This document shows positions 33,508 to 42,527 of a stretch of 64,000 nt of DNA, piece after piece. Both the position numbers and the translations under genes were made by a program. The number at the start of each line of letters is the position of its first letter. The stretch's first letter is position 1. Under the pieces are notes generated by a model, which was not told the origin of the DNA, ran no database searches, and saw nothing but the letters and a program-made list of their open reading frames with translations. The stretch lies in the NCBI RefSeq assembly GCF_001751245.1, contig NZ_LJGU01000093.1, positions 161,192 to 225,191 on the forward strand, given 5' to 3'. This DNA comes from Streptomyces oceani. GTDB lineage: Bacteria > Actinomycetota > Actinomycetes > Streptomycetales > Streptomycetaceae.

Positions 33508-34564
33508 CCACCGTGTTGCGGTCCTCCGAGGTCCGCCTGCTCCGGGTGGCGGTCGGAGCGCTGCGTACCGTGGCGGGGCTCGGCGCCGGGCTCGCGGTGC
33601 TGGCCACGTCCGTCGCCGTGTCCGTCACCCTTGGTCCCGCGGATATCAAGGTCGGCGAGGTCTGGTCCGCCGTCGCGGCCCACCTGGGCTGGGGCACGAC
33701 GGAACTGACCCCGATCCGTGACGGCATCGTGTGGAACCTGCGGATGCCACGCACCCTGCTCGCCGCGGTGTGCGGGGCCGGACTCGCCGTGTGCGGAGCC
33801 GTGATGCAGTCACTGCTGCGCAACCCCCTTGCCGACCCCTTCGTCCTGGGAGTCTCGTCCGGGGCGTCGACGGGCGCCGTTGTGGTGGTCGTCCTCGGCG
33901 CCGGGGGCGGTGTCGTGTCGCTTTCCGGGGGCGCGTTCGTGGGCGCGGTCGGTTCGTTCGCGCTGGTGCTGCTGCTCAGCCACACGCTCGGCGGGCGACG
34001 GACCGGGTGGTGCTGTCCGGGGTCGCCGCGATGCAACTGTTCTCCGCTCTCACCTCGTTCGTGGTCATGACGTCAGGTGACGCGGAGACCACTCGGGGGG
34101 TGCTGTTCTGGCTGCTGGGATCGCTCAGCGGGGCAGGATGGACCGACGTGTGGCTGTGCCTGGCCGTGCTGGCCTTCGCACTGATGGTTTGTCTCGGATA
34201 CGCGCGCGCCCTGGACGCCTTCGCCTTCGGTCAGAACGCGGCAGCCACCCTTGGAGTCTCGGTGGGCCGGACCCGGCTGGTACTGCTGTGTGTGACCGCG
34301 CTGCTAACGGCCGCGCTGGTCAGCGTGGCCGGCGCGATCGGCTTCGTCGGCCTCGTCCTGCCGCACGCCGCTCGCGCCCTCGTCGGTCCAGGGCACGCCC
34401 GGCTGCTGCCCGTCACCGCGGTCACCGGAGCGGTGTTCCTCGTATGGGCCGACACCCTGGCCCGTACCGTTCTCGACCCGCAGGAAGTGCCGGTGGGTGT
34501 GGTGACCTCGCTGATCGGCGTTCCGGCGTTCGTGCTGGTCCTGTACCGGACGAGGGGGACGTGA
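33504..34564 (+). pseudogene. FecCD/BtuC-type permease with a single-base frameshift
   Basis: The first part from ATG 33504 reads MTTVLRSSEVRLLRVAVGAL and continues through typical BtuC helices (NLRMPRTLLAAVCGAGLAVCG, LLRNPLADPFVLGVSSGAS). At about 33998 the frame breaks: the frame-1 product reads GWCCPGSPRC and stops at 34070. Stepping back one base at 33998 restores TDRVVLSGVAAMQLFSALTS and the remaining helices, ending LVLYRTRGT at 34564. One missing base explains it. It could be a genuine mutation, a sequencing error or, less likely, programmed slippage. If real, the importer is dead. Confidence 0.8.
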
Positions 34565-34602
34565 CGTTGACCGGATTACGTACGAACGCCCGACGCCGGG
34601 GA

Positions 34603-34794
34603 TCAGCAGCTGGAGCGCGCGGAGTGCGCGGCGAAGGCCGACCACGCTTCGGAGGAGACGGTCAGCGGTCGGCGCGCCACATCCTTGGAGTCCCGCACCA
34701 GCACGGCCCCCGAACCGACCGCGACCTCCACGCAGTTGCCGCCGCCACCGCCGCTGTAGCTGCTCTTGATCCAGACCAGTTCCGTGGTGCTCAT
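34603..34794 (-). CDS. DUF397 protein
   Basis: 63 residues with the standard DUF397 pattern: VWIKSSYSGGGGGNCVEVA, VLVRDSKD and a SAWSAF end. Such proteins pair with XRE/DUF5753 regulators in Streptomyces, probably as a small partner in a signalling pair. The start overlaps the XRE stop by ATGA, as usual. It lies where the ATPase of the B12 importer would be expected. Confidence 0.93.
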   Translation of the reverse strand: MSTTELVWIKSSYSGGGGGNCVEVAVGSGAVLVRDSKDVARRPLTVSSEAWSAFAAHSARSSC

Positions 34795-35648
34795 AGCGCT
34801 CCTCGCATCTGCTTCAACAAGCTCATGGTGACTTGCCTGCTCAGTGCCTGTGAGCGCATCTTGCCATAGCGTTGGAGCATCGCACTCGTCGATTTCGGGT
34901 CCCTGATCAGCATGCTTGTGTCGTGCGCTTCGACGTAGCCGACCCAGCGATTGTCCGAGGTTTCCGCGAGATACATCGGCCCTTCGAATCCAGAGTGGTC
35001 CTCCTGTTGCTGTGGCATAACCTGAATCTCCACGTTGCGGCGAGCACCCTGCTCGAGTAGATGGCTGAGCAGGACGTCGGTTACTTCCACACCTCCAAAA
35101 CGTCGTTGGAGCAACCCCTCTTCGATGAGAAAGCAGAAGGTGGTGTTGGGCCGTTCCTCTAGGAGCTGCTGCCTGGCGCGACGGGCTGCCACCTGGCTCT
35201 CGAACTGCTCCTCCGTCAGAGGCGGAAGCCGGCGCTCAAAGATCTCCCGGATGTACTGTTCGGGCTGCAACAGGCCAGGGACAACACTGGATTCGTACGC
35301 GTACAACGACACCGCCTCCTCCTCGATCGCGGCCCACTGCTGGAACCATGAGGCGAGACCCACCTTGCGCGTGAGGCTGCGCGCCGCCGCGGCCAGCACA
35401 CGGGCGGCGAGTGGTCCGAGGACGTCCTCGGCACGGTCGATGAGGTCACGGGGCGGGAAGCGCTTGCCCTGTTCGATCTTCGCGATGTACGCCGCCGAGT
35501 AGCGCACCCTGGGCGCGAACTCCTCCTGGGTGAGCCGCGACTCGTCCCGCAGAGCCTTCAGAACCGCGCCGAAGGTCCTGAGGCTGTCCGACGGTTCGGG
35601 CTCGCCGCCGCTGCCGCACCCGGTCGTGCCGATCGTGTCCGCGCCCAT
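34791..35648 (-). CDS. XRE-family HTH regulator with DUF5753 domain
   Basis: 285 residues starting MGADTIG. HTH at about 28-80 (LRTFGAVLKALRDESRLTQEEF, IAKIEQGKR); the DUF5753 sensor domain from about 110 has the VPGLLQPEQYIREIF and EEGLLQRRFGG motifs. This is one of the many Streptomyces XRE/DUF397 pairs. The divergent HATPase gene at 35808 completes the standard three-gene arrangement. A much longer upstream reading frame is chance. Confidence 0.93.
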   Translation of the reverse strand: MGADTIGTTGCGSGGEPEPSDSLRTFGAVLKALRDESRLTQEEFAPRVRYSAAYIAKIEQGKRFPPRDLIDRAEDVLGPLAARVLAAAARSLTRKVGLASWFQQWAAIEEEAVSLYAYESSVVPGLLQPEQYIREIFERRLPPLTEEQFESQVAARRARQQLLEERPNTTFCFLIEEGLLQRRFGGVEVTDVLLSHLLEQGARRNVEIQVMPQQQEDHSGFEGPMYLAETSDNRWVGYVEAHDTSMLIRDPKSTSAMLQRYGKMRSQALSRQVTMSLLKQMRGAL

Positions 35649-35807
35649 CGAATCCCGCCTCTCCGTGCCCTGTCCCTGCGTAACCACCGCGAGCCACTCA
35701 TCGTTACGACTCGCCACCGACCCAATCCAGTGGGCGAGGCGATACAGCGGGATATGTATCGGTGCCGGTCCTGTCCGCCCGAGCACCGGGGATGAAGTCT
35801 GACCCGC

Positions 35808-36281
35808 ATGATCACACCCGACACCCAAAGCCCCACCCCGCTCCTCACGTTCGTGCAGCGCTTGTCCGCGACCCGACGCGGCGCACGGCTCGCACGACTG
35901 CTGGCCGTACAGCAGTTCGTCGAGTGGGAGATCCCGCGCGGGACGGCCGCCCACGACGACGCCGCACTGGTCGTCACCGAGCTGGTGTCCAACGCCGTGT
36001 TGCACGATGCGGCACCGGGACGGGACTTCACGCTCCGACTGACCCATGACAGCGGAACCGGAGTCGTCCGTGTCGAGGTGTCCGACACCCACTCGACCGC
36101 TCAGTCCGTCCGGCCCGCCGGACCGGGTCACACGCCGGTCGAGGAGCACGGGCGCGGCCTCCTGCTGGTGGACGCGCTCGCGACACGCTGGGGTGTGCGA
36201 CCGCTGAAGGGCGCCGGCAAGACAGTCTGGGCGGAGTTCGGGACGGAAGCACCATCGGAGGAGCAGGAGTCGGCTCGGTGA
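35808..36281 (+). CDS. Anti-sigma-type ATP-binding protein (HATPase_c_2)
   Basis: 157 residues. N-box VVTELVSNAVLHDA, DTHS and a GRGLLLVDALATRWGV G-box of the RsbW-like histidine-kinase-related ATPases. The typical role is as a serine kinase/anti-sigma or anti-anti-sigma partner. It lies divergent to the XRE gene, in the standard neighbourhood. Confidence 0.9.
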   Translation: MITPDTQSPTPLLTFVQRLSATRRGARLARLLAVQQFVEWEIPRGTAAHDDAALVVTELVSNAVLHDAAPGRDFTLRLTHDSGTGVVRVEVSDTHSTAQSVRPAGPGHTPVEEHGRGLLLVDALATRWGVRPLKGAGKTVWAEFGTEAPSEEQESAR

Positions 36282-36389
36282 GTGGGCCGGTTCGGCGCCC
36301 GCCCGTGTCAGTCCGGCCGCTGAGGGAATGCAAGGGTGCGGACGACCCACGACGTACGCCAGTCCTCTCGACGAAAGCGCAGGTCCCAG

Positions 36390-37730
36390 GTGAACGCACC
36401 CACAGCCGCCGGTCAGACCCCGGACCGTCCCAACGTCCTGGTGTTCTTCACCGACCAGCAGCGCTGGGACACCACCGGCGGGCACGGCAACCCGCTCGGC
36501 CTCACCCCGGTGCTGGACCGGCTCACCGAACGCGGCGTGCACGTCGAGCACTCCTACACCTGCCAGCCGGTCTGCGCGCCGTCCCGAGCGAGCATGCAGA
36601 CGGGGCAGTACCCGACCGCGACGGGCGTCTTCCGGAACGGCGTCCCGCTCTCCCCCGAAGTCCCCACGCTGGCACACCACTTCCGGGCCGGCGGCTACGA
36701 CACCGGCTACATCGGCAAGTGGCACCTGGCCGGAGACGGTTACACCGGCGCCGTACCGGAGGAGTACCGCGGGGGGTACGAGCACTGGCTGGCCGCCAAC
36801 ATCCTGGAGTTCACCTCGGACGCCTACGGCGGCACGCTCTACGACGAGGACGGACAACCGCACGAGTTCGACGGCTACCGCGCGGACGCGGTCGGCGACG
36901 CCGCGATCCGCTATCTCGAACGGCCCCGTGACCGGCCGTTCTTCCTCTTCCTCTCGTTCATCGAGCCGCACCACCAGAACTCCCGGGACGACTATCCGGC
37001 TCCCGAGGGCTACCGTGAGCGGTACGCCGACCCGTGGACACCTTCCGACCTGACCGCGCTCGGGGGCGGCAACTGGGCGGAGCATCTGCCCGGCTACTAC
37101 GGCATGGTGCGGCGGCTGGACGAGGTGCTGGGCCGGCTGCTGGACACGTTGGAGGCGCAGGGCACGCTGGAGAACACCGTGGTGCTGTTCACCTCCGACC
37201 ACGGCTGCCACTTCAAGACCCGCAACAGCGAGTACAAGCGCAGCGTGCACGACGCCTCCATCCGGGTGCCCAGCACGCTGTCAGGGCCCGGGCTGGGCAC
37301 CGGCGTACGACTGCCGCAGCTGGTCAGCCACGTCGACCTGCCGCCCACCCTGCTGGACGCGGCCGGGCTGCCCGTGCCGGCCCGGATGCAGGGTCGCTCG
37401 CTGCTGCCGCTCCTGCGCTCGGCCGGCGACCCCTGGCCGGAGGAGGTGTTGATCCAGGTCAGCGAGTCGGAGGTGGGACGCGCGCTGCGCACCCGGGACT
37501 GGAAGTACGGCGTCGTGGCGCCCGAGGCGGACCCGTGGCGGGAAGCCTCCGCCAACCGGTACGTGGACGCGTATCTCTACGACCTGCGGGCGGACCCGGA
37601 CGAACTGCACAACCTCATCGGTGACCCCGCGCACGGCGAGATCCTGCACGCGCTGCGGCAGCGGCTGGCGGACCGGATCGTCGAGTCCGGCGAGCCGCGT
37701 CCGGACATCCGGGCCGCCGCCTTGGACTGA
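36390..37730 (+). CDS. Sulfatase (formylglycine-dependent)
   Basis: 446 residues from a GTG. The N-terminal PNVLVFFTDQQRWDTTG metal site and the CAPSR formylglycine motif (Cys in PVCAPSRAS, about residue 60) are present, followed by GKWHLAGDGY, FLFLSFIEPHHQN and TSDHGCHF. The Cys-type motif needs a formylglycine-generating enzyme for maturation; none is in the window. The substrate is likely an alkyl or carbohydrate sulfate. A longer upstream frame starting at 36336 is less likely. Confidence 0.9.
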   Translation: MNAPTAAGQTPDRPNVLVFFTDQQRWDTTGGHGNPLGLTPVLDRLTERGVHVEHSYTCQPVCAPSRASMQTGQYPTATGVFRNGVPLSPEVPTLAHHFRAGGYDTGYIGKWHLAGDGYTGAVPEEYRGGYEHWLAANILEFTSDAYGGTLYDEDGQPHEFDGYRADAVGDAAIRYLERPRDRPFFLFLSFIEPHHQNSRDDYPAPEGYRERYADPWTPSDLTALGGGNWAEHLPGYYGMVRRLDEVLGRLLDTLEAQGTLENTVVLFTSDHGCHFKTRNSEYKRSVHDASIRVPSTLSGPGLGTGVRLPQLVSHVDLPPTLLDAAGLPVPARMQGRSLLPLLRSAGDPWPEEVLIQVSESEVGRALRTRDWKYGVVAPEADPWREASANRYVDAYLYDLRADPDELHNLIGDPAHGEILHALRQRLADRIVESGEPRPDIRAAALD

Positions 37731-37868
37731 GCCCCGCGGGCACGTCTCCCCCTCCGCCCCCGCTCCCCCCCGGGCCGAACAACGGCGGCCCCGGCGGCGT
37801 ACGGCGGTCGCGACGGGCTGCGAGAATGGCAGCCCCCAGGAACGAACCAGACCAGAGGGAGACGCACG

Positions 37869-39674
37869 GTGCCGCACCCCCGACACGGGCGTGGGCAGGG
37901 CCCGCGACGCACACACGGCGGTGGCGGTCGACCGCACTCGCCACGCGAGGGCCGGCCCAGGCCGAGCAGCGACAACCTGACGCAGGCACTGCGCCAGCTC
38001 GAGGGAGCCTCGTACGGCGGTTACAAGTCGCTCCTGGGCCGCTGGTCACTGCCCGGCTTCGAGCTGGAGATCGTGCGCGGACAGGCCGATCCCTACGCGC
38101 CACCGGCCCGGTTGGCGCTGCACGTGCCCGCCGATGTCGCGCAGCTCCCGCCCGAGCTGTACGCGACCGCGGACCGGCGGCGGGCACTGACGAGCTATCT
38201 GGCGCGCCGGGCGGCGGAGGCGGTCCAGGCCAGCGGCGCCGCGGACAGGGGCGTCGTGGTCGACGCCGGCGGACAGGAGGTGTTCGACCGCGGCTCGTGC
38301 CAGGTGGTGCCGCCCGAGCAGTCGGTCGCCGGACGCGGGCCGGGCTCGGTGACGCTGCGGCTGAACGTACCGCTACCCGGCCGGGGTCGTCGGATCGACG
38401 CCTCGGCGGCGGAGCGGCTGCTGTGCACCTCGCTGCCCCGGGTGGTCGACCGTGCGCTGCGGTTCCCGGCACTGGACGGCGAGGACGTACGGCGGTTCGT
38501 GGAGACGGTCGAGGACTCCTGCGCGCTGCGCGCGGCGCTGCCCCGGCTCGGCCTGGTGGCGTTCGTCCCGGAGGGCGCGATACTGCCGCGGCGCAGTGGT
38601 GTGGACGAACGTCCGCTGACGGGTCCGTCCGCCGTGCCCTTCCGCAGCCCGGCGGAGCTACGGGTCACGGTTGACCTGCCGAACGCCGGCAGCGTGTCCG
38701 GCATGGGCGTACCAGAGGGTGTCACGCTGATCGTCGGCGGCGGCTTCCACGGCAAGTCGACGCTGCTGCGCGCGCTGGAGACCGGCATCTGGGACAAGGT
38801 GCCGGAAGACGGCAGGGAGTTGGCGGTGGCCCGGCCGGAGACGGTGAAGATCCGGGCGGAGGACGGCCGGCGGATCGAGCGGGTGGACCTGCACGCCTTC
38901 GTCAACCACCTGCCGGGCGGCGGCGACACCGCGGACTTCCGCACGGCGAACGCGTCCGGCTCGACCTCGCAGGCCGCGTCCATCGTGGAGGCGGTGGAGG
39001 CCGGTGCCCACACGCTGCTGATCGACGAGGACACCGCCGCGACCAATCTGATGATCCGGGACGCCCGGATGCAGGCACTGGTGGCGAAGGAGCGCGAGCC
39101 GCTGACTCCGCTGGTGGACCTGGTGCGTTCGCTGCACCGGGACCACGGGGTATCGACGGTGCTGGTGATGGGCGGTTCCGGCGACTACATGGACGTCGCG
39201 GACCGGGTGGTCATGATGGACGCGTACGAGCCGGCCGATGTCACCGAGCGGGCCAAGGAGTTGGCCGCGACGCCCACCGGGAGGGACGCGGAGGCCGATG
39301 CGTTTCCCGCCCCGATCCACCGGAAACCGGACCCGACGTCCGTGGACAGCACGGCGCGTGGCCGTACGAAGATCACCGCGCGCGGCAGGGACGCGATCGT
39401 CTTCGGCGAGCAGTCGGTGAGCATGCGCGCGGTGGAGCCCACCGCCGATCAGCGGCACCTGGTGGGCATCGGGCTGGCGATGGAACTCCTCGTGCGGGAG
39501 GGCTATCTGGACGGCAGGCGCACCCTGGCCGCGGGTCTGCTGCGGCTGGAGGACGACCTCGCACGGGGCGCCGGTGCGTTGCTGGCCATCCGGGACGAGG
39601 ACTTCGCCGTGCCGAGCCGGTTCGAGGTCGCCGCCGCGCTCAACCGGCTTCCCGGGTTGTCCGTGCTCCGCTGA
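37869..39674 (+). CDS. ABC_ATPase-domain protein (PF09818 type)
   Basis: 601 residues from GTG with AGAGGGA upstream. The N-terminal half is unique to the family; the P-loop GGGFHGKSTLLRAL lies at about residues 291-304. LLIDEDTAATNLM is the Walker B/signature region and VMGGSGDYMDVAD a switch-like segment. It is a soluble ATPase of unknown function, seen in many bacteria. The first 35 residues are Arg/Gly/His-rich and probably disordered. A stem-loop follows the stop. Confidence 0.9.
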   Translation: MPHPRHGRGQGPRRTHGGGGRPHSPREGRPRPSSDNLTQALRQLEGASYGGYKSLLGRWSLPGFELEIVRGQADPYAPPARLALHVPADVAQLPPELYATADRRRALTSYLARRAAEAVQASGAADRGVVVDAGGQEVFDRGSCQVVPPEQSVAGRGPGSVTLRLNVPLPGRGRRIDASAAERLLCTSLPRVVDRALRFPALDGEDVRRFVETVEDSCALRAALPRLGLVAFVPEGAILPRRSGVDERPLTGPSAVPFRSPAELRVTVDLPNAGSVSGMGVPEGVTLIVGGGFHGKSTLLRALETGIWDKVPEDGRELAVARPETVKIRAEDGRRIERVDLHAFVNHLPGGGDTADFRTANASGSTSQAASIVEAVEAGAHTLLIDEDTAATNLMIRDARMQALVAKEREPLTPLVDLVRSLHRDHGVSTVLVMGGSGDYMDVADRVVMMDAYEPADVTERAKELAATPTGRDAEADAFPAPIHRKPDPTSVDSTARGRTKITARGRDAIVFGEQSVSMRAVEPTADQRHLVGIGLAMELLVREGYLDGRRTLAAGLLRLEDDLARGAGALLAIRDEDFAVPSRFEVAAALNRLPGLSVLR

Positions 39675-39692
39675 GCCGCCGTCCGTAGGCCC

Positions 39693-39731
39693 GTACGCCC
39701 GCTTCCCGTACCGCCACGGGGGCGGGCGTAC
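39693..39731 (+). terminator. Stem-loop after the ABC_ATPase gene
   Basis: Arms GTACGCCCGC (39693-39702) and GCGGGCGTAC (39722-39731) with an inner CCCGT/ACGGG helix. No T-tract follows. Confidence 0.55.
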
Positions 39732-39927
39732 CCGAAGGCGACCGTCTTCTCGTGGTCAATGCCCGCCATGGGGGCGGGGGTTGGGGTATCGGCTTCCCCT
39801 CCCACCCGTAGGGGGGACATTCCCAACCCGGTGCCTTGCATACGTCCGGACGTCTCGGGCACTCGGCGGGACAGTCCAGGACCGGTTGGCGGTCCTCGGC
39901 ACCTCGAGTGATCAGGCGGTTCGCACC

Positions 39928-40233
39928 ATGACGACGGCGCGCACGGAGGACGGAGGCGACACCCCGGACGGGGCGGGAGACCTCTCCCCCCTTGAAGCGA
40001 TGCGCGCCGCCGCTCGGCAGTTGACCGAACTGTTGGGCGCGGAGCCGTCCTCCGTATCGGCCCTGAGGTCCGTGGAGGCCGGCTGGTCGGCGGACGTCGA
40101 GGTGGTCGAGATCGAACGGATACCGGACACCAGCAGTGTCATGGCGTCCTACCGGGTCCAACTCGACCGGCAGGGCCGCCTGCTCGGCTATGAGCGCGTC
40201 CGTCGGTACGCCAGAGGACAGATCGACCGCTGA
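39928..40233 (+). CDS. gvpO: Gas vesicle protein GvpO
   Basis: 101 residues. After a polar N-terminus the GvpO domain reads EAMRAAARQLTELLGAEPSSV and SYRVQLDRQGRLLGYERVRRY. In Streptomyces it is the first gene of the gas-vesicle operon. It is needed for vesicle assembly, probably as a regulator or chaperone. Confidence 0.9.
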   Translation: MTTARTEDGGDTPDGAGDLSPLEAMRAAARQLTELLGAEPSSVSALRSVEAGWSADVEVVEIERIPDTSSVMASYRVQLDRQGRLLGYERVRRYARGQIDR

Positions 40234-40308
40234 GCGTGCCCACGGGCACCACCCCTCCCGCCCGGCTCTGCCGTCGCACGGCGCCGCGGAGCGAAGGGAT
40301 GACCAAAC

Positions 40309-40773
40309 ATGACGGTAGTACCGCAAACCCAGACAACCGATAGGGGTTCCGGCTCCGGCTCCGGGAACCTCTATGACGTCCTCGAACTCATCCTCGACCG
40401 GGGGCTGGTCATCGACGCCTTCGTGCGCGTGTCACTCGTCGGCATCGAGATCCTCAAGATCGACGTCCGGGTCGTCGTGGCCAGCGTCGACACCTACCTG
40501 AAGTTCGCCGAGGCCTGCAACCGGCTCGACCTGGAGTCCGGTCGCAAGCAACCCACCCAACTGACCGACATCGTGGGGGAGGCCACCGAGAGCGGCGCCA
40601 AGGGCAAGTCCAAGGGCGCCCTGACCGGTGCCGTCGAGGCGTTCAGCGAGTCCCTACAGAGCGGCGGGAACGGCGGGGGCGACGAGGAGAAGCATGCGGA
40701 ACGCGAGCCGAGGAAACGGTCGTCCTCGACCTCCTCAGGCAGCCGACGGACCGCCCGCCGCGGTGAGGAGTGA
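40309..40773 (+). CDS. gvpA: Gas vesicle major structural protein GvpA-type
   Basis: 154 residues. The GvpA core is [20 protein letters not shown], then [29 protein letters not shown], which forms the amphipathic rib subunit. Canonical GvpA is about 70 residues; this one has a Gly/Ser/Thr-rich start and an 80-residue charged C-terminal tail, common in Streptomyces. Confidence 0.92.
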   Translation: MTVVPQTQTTDRGSGSGSGNLYDVLELILDRGLVIDAFVRVSLVGIEILKIDVRVVVASVDTYLKFAEACNRLDLESGRKQPTQLTDIVGEATESGAKGKSKGALTGAVEAFSESLQSGGNGGGDEEKHAEREPRKRSSSTSSGSRRTARRGEE

Positions 40774-40776
40774 GCC

Positions 40777-41490
40777 ATGTCGACGTACGTCTACGCGATC
40801 ACCCTGGCCGACCACCCGGTCGACGTGGCGAACCTGCCGGGTGTCGGCGACCCGCCCTCCCTGCCCCGCACCCTGGGCACCCCGCGGCTGACCGCCGTGG
40901 TCAGTGACGCCCCGGAGGATCTCCGGGCCAAACGCCGCGACCTGCTGGCTCATCAGCACGTCCTGGAACGGTTGATGGCCGACGGTGCCGTGCTCCCCAT
41001 GCGTTTCGGCCTGGTGAGCCCGGACGACCAACAGGTGCGTGCGGCACTGGAGGAGCACCGGGACGCGTACACCGAACGCCTCGGCGAGCTGACCGGCTGC
41101 CTGGAGTACAACCTCAAGGCCGCCCGCGACGAGGACGACCGGCTCCGGGAGATCGTCGCCGACTCGGCGGAGATCCGGCGGCTCAACGACCTCACGCGGC
41201 GCGATCCGAACGCGCACGACCAGCGGGTCACCCTGGGGGAGCTCGTCTCGAACGAGGTACGCGCCCGGCGGGATCGGGAGGCGGAGGACCTCCTCGCCCG
41301 GCTGGCCCCGGAGGTCGCCGAGCACGCCGTCGGGGACCCCGGCGAAGCGCACTTCCTCAACGTCTCGTTTCTCGTGAGCCGGGAGCAGGCGGCTTCGCTG
41401 ACCCGGCGGGTGGACGAGGAGGCCACACGTCGGGGTGCCGCGTACACCCTGAACCTGAACGGACCGCTACCGCCGTACAGCTTCGTCTGA
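40777..41490 (+). CDS. gvpF: Gas vesicle protein GvpF/GvpL family
   Basis: 237 residues. TYVYAITLADHP at the start and VLPMRFGLV, EYNLKAARDED and LNLNGPLPPYSFV at the end are family landmarks. A minor structural or assembly protein that contacts GvpA. A related GvpL lies at 44105. Confidence 0.93.
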   Translation: MSTYVYAITLADHPVDVANLPGVGDPPSLPRTLGTPRLTAVVSDAPEDLRAKRRDLLAHQHVLERLMADGAVLPMRFGLVSPDDQQVRAALEEHRDAYTERLGELTGCLEYNLKAARDEDDRLREIVADSAEIRRLNDLTRRDPNAHDQRVTLGELVSNEVRARRDREAEDLLARLAPEVAEHAVGDPGEAHFLNVSFLVSREQAASLTRRVDEEATRRGAAYTLNLNGPLPPYSFV

Positions 41491-41523
41491 GCGAGGCGGA
41501 CGCACGACACGACGGAGGCCGGC

Positions 41524-41775
41524 ATGGGCCTTGTGGGACAGCTGCTGACCTTCCCCCTCGCCCCGCTGCGGGGCACGAACTGGGTGCTTCAGCAGGTCCT
41601 GGAGACCGCTGAACGCGAGTACTACGACCCGGCACCGGTGCGAGCGGCACTGAGCGAACTGGAACGACAGCTCCTGAACGGCGACATCACCGAAGAGGAG
41701 TTCGACCGGCGGGAGGACGAGCTGCTGGCGGAGTTCACCTGGCGTACGGAGCAGCAACGGCGCCTGAACTCCTGA
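41524..41775 (+). CDS. gvpG: Gas vesicle protein GvpG
   Basis: 83 residues, MGLVGQLLTFPLAPLRGTNWVL at the start and an acidic helix with EFDRREDELL. A minor assembly protein of the vesicle cluster. Confidence 0.92.
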   Translation: MGLVGQLLTFPLAPLRGTNWVLQQVLETAEREYYDPAPVRAALSELERQLLNGDITEEEFDRREDELLAEFTWRTEQQRRLNS

Positions 41776-41861
41776 GGTACGTGGGATCTCCGGATCCTCA
41801 GGCCCCCGTGTCCCGGACTCCGGTCCTGATCCCTGATCGAACGACAGAGGTGCATCACCAG

Positions 41862-42527
41862 ATGACGAACCACACCGCGCGAATAGGCGGTGCGCTCGTG
41901 GGGGGATACCTCCTCGGACGCACCAGGAAGGCCAGGATGGCTCTCGGCCTCGGCATGTTCCTCGCCGGGCGGAAACTCAGCATGAACCCGCAACGACTCG
42001 GCAGGATGGCGGCCAACTCACCCGCGCTCAGCGGCCTCAGCGACCAGGCTTGCAAGGAAGTCGTGGACGCCACGAAGTCCGCCGCGACCTCCGCGCTGAC
42101 CAAGCGGGCCGAGGGTCTCGCCGAGACGCTGCACCAGCGCACGCTCGACCTCGGCGGTACGCCGGGCGAGTCCGACGAGGACGCGGAGGAGCCCGGCGAC
42201 ACGGATGCGGAAGCCGACACGCGGGAGGACACCGCCAAGTCCGCCGACGACGAGGGCGGCGCCAAGCGGTCCGCCCCACGGCGCCGGGCACCGGCCGGGA
42301 GGAAGACCTCCTCCGGCAGGACTGGATCGGGGAAAAGCGGTTCCGGCAAGCCGGGTTCCGAGAAGACGTCCCGGGCCGCGTCGGCGAAACGCACGTCCGA
42401 CGGGGCCAGTACCACCAGGGCCGCAAGCACGGGCACGACCAAGAGCGCCACCAAGAACGCCACCAAGAGCGTCCAGGCGGCCTCCGGTGGTCGGCGATCC
42501 AGCGCACGGGGAGGCGACCATGGCTGA
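41862..42527 (+). CDS. gvpY: Gas vesicle cluster protein GvpY, basic C-terminal tail
   Basis: About 221 residues. The N-terminal half holds a short hydrophobic segment (IGGALVGGYLLG) and a helix-rich region. The second half is low-complexity and strongly basic (repeats of KSG, SGK, TTK and RR), like a histone H1 tail. GTG 41850 is an alternative start. An overlap of 8 bases couples it to gvpZ, which has a strongly acidic tail. Confidence 0.85.
   Translation: MTNHTARIGGALVGGYLLGRTRKARMALGLGMFLAGRKLSMNPQRLGRMAANSPALSGLSDQACKEVVDATKSAATSALTKRAEGLAETLHQRTLDLGGTPGESDEDAEEPGDTDAEADTREDTAKSADDEGGAKRSAPRRRAPAGRKTSSGRTGSGKSGSGKPGSEKTSRAASAKRTSDGASTTRAASTGTTKSATKNATKSVQAASGGRRSSARGGDHG

Noticed and set aside
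33504..34564. Programmed ribosomal frameshift in the permease
   Set aside because: No slippery heptamer or downstream pseudoknot could be recognised at 33998; a one-base deletion or sequencing error is simpler.
34791..37250. A very long minus-strand reading frame across the XRE, HATPase and sulfatase genes
   Set aside because: Only its last 285 codons have homology (the XRE regulator). The rest is antisense to real genes with GC-driven absence of stops.
37869..39674. gvpN-like ATPase of the gas vesicle cluster
   Set aside because: The P-loop protein next to gvpO has the ABC_ATPase (PF09818) pattern rather than the AAA/MoxR pattern of GvpN.
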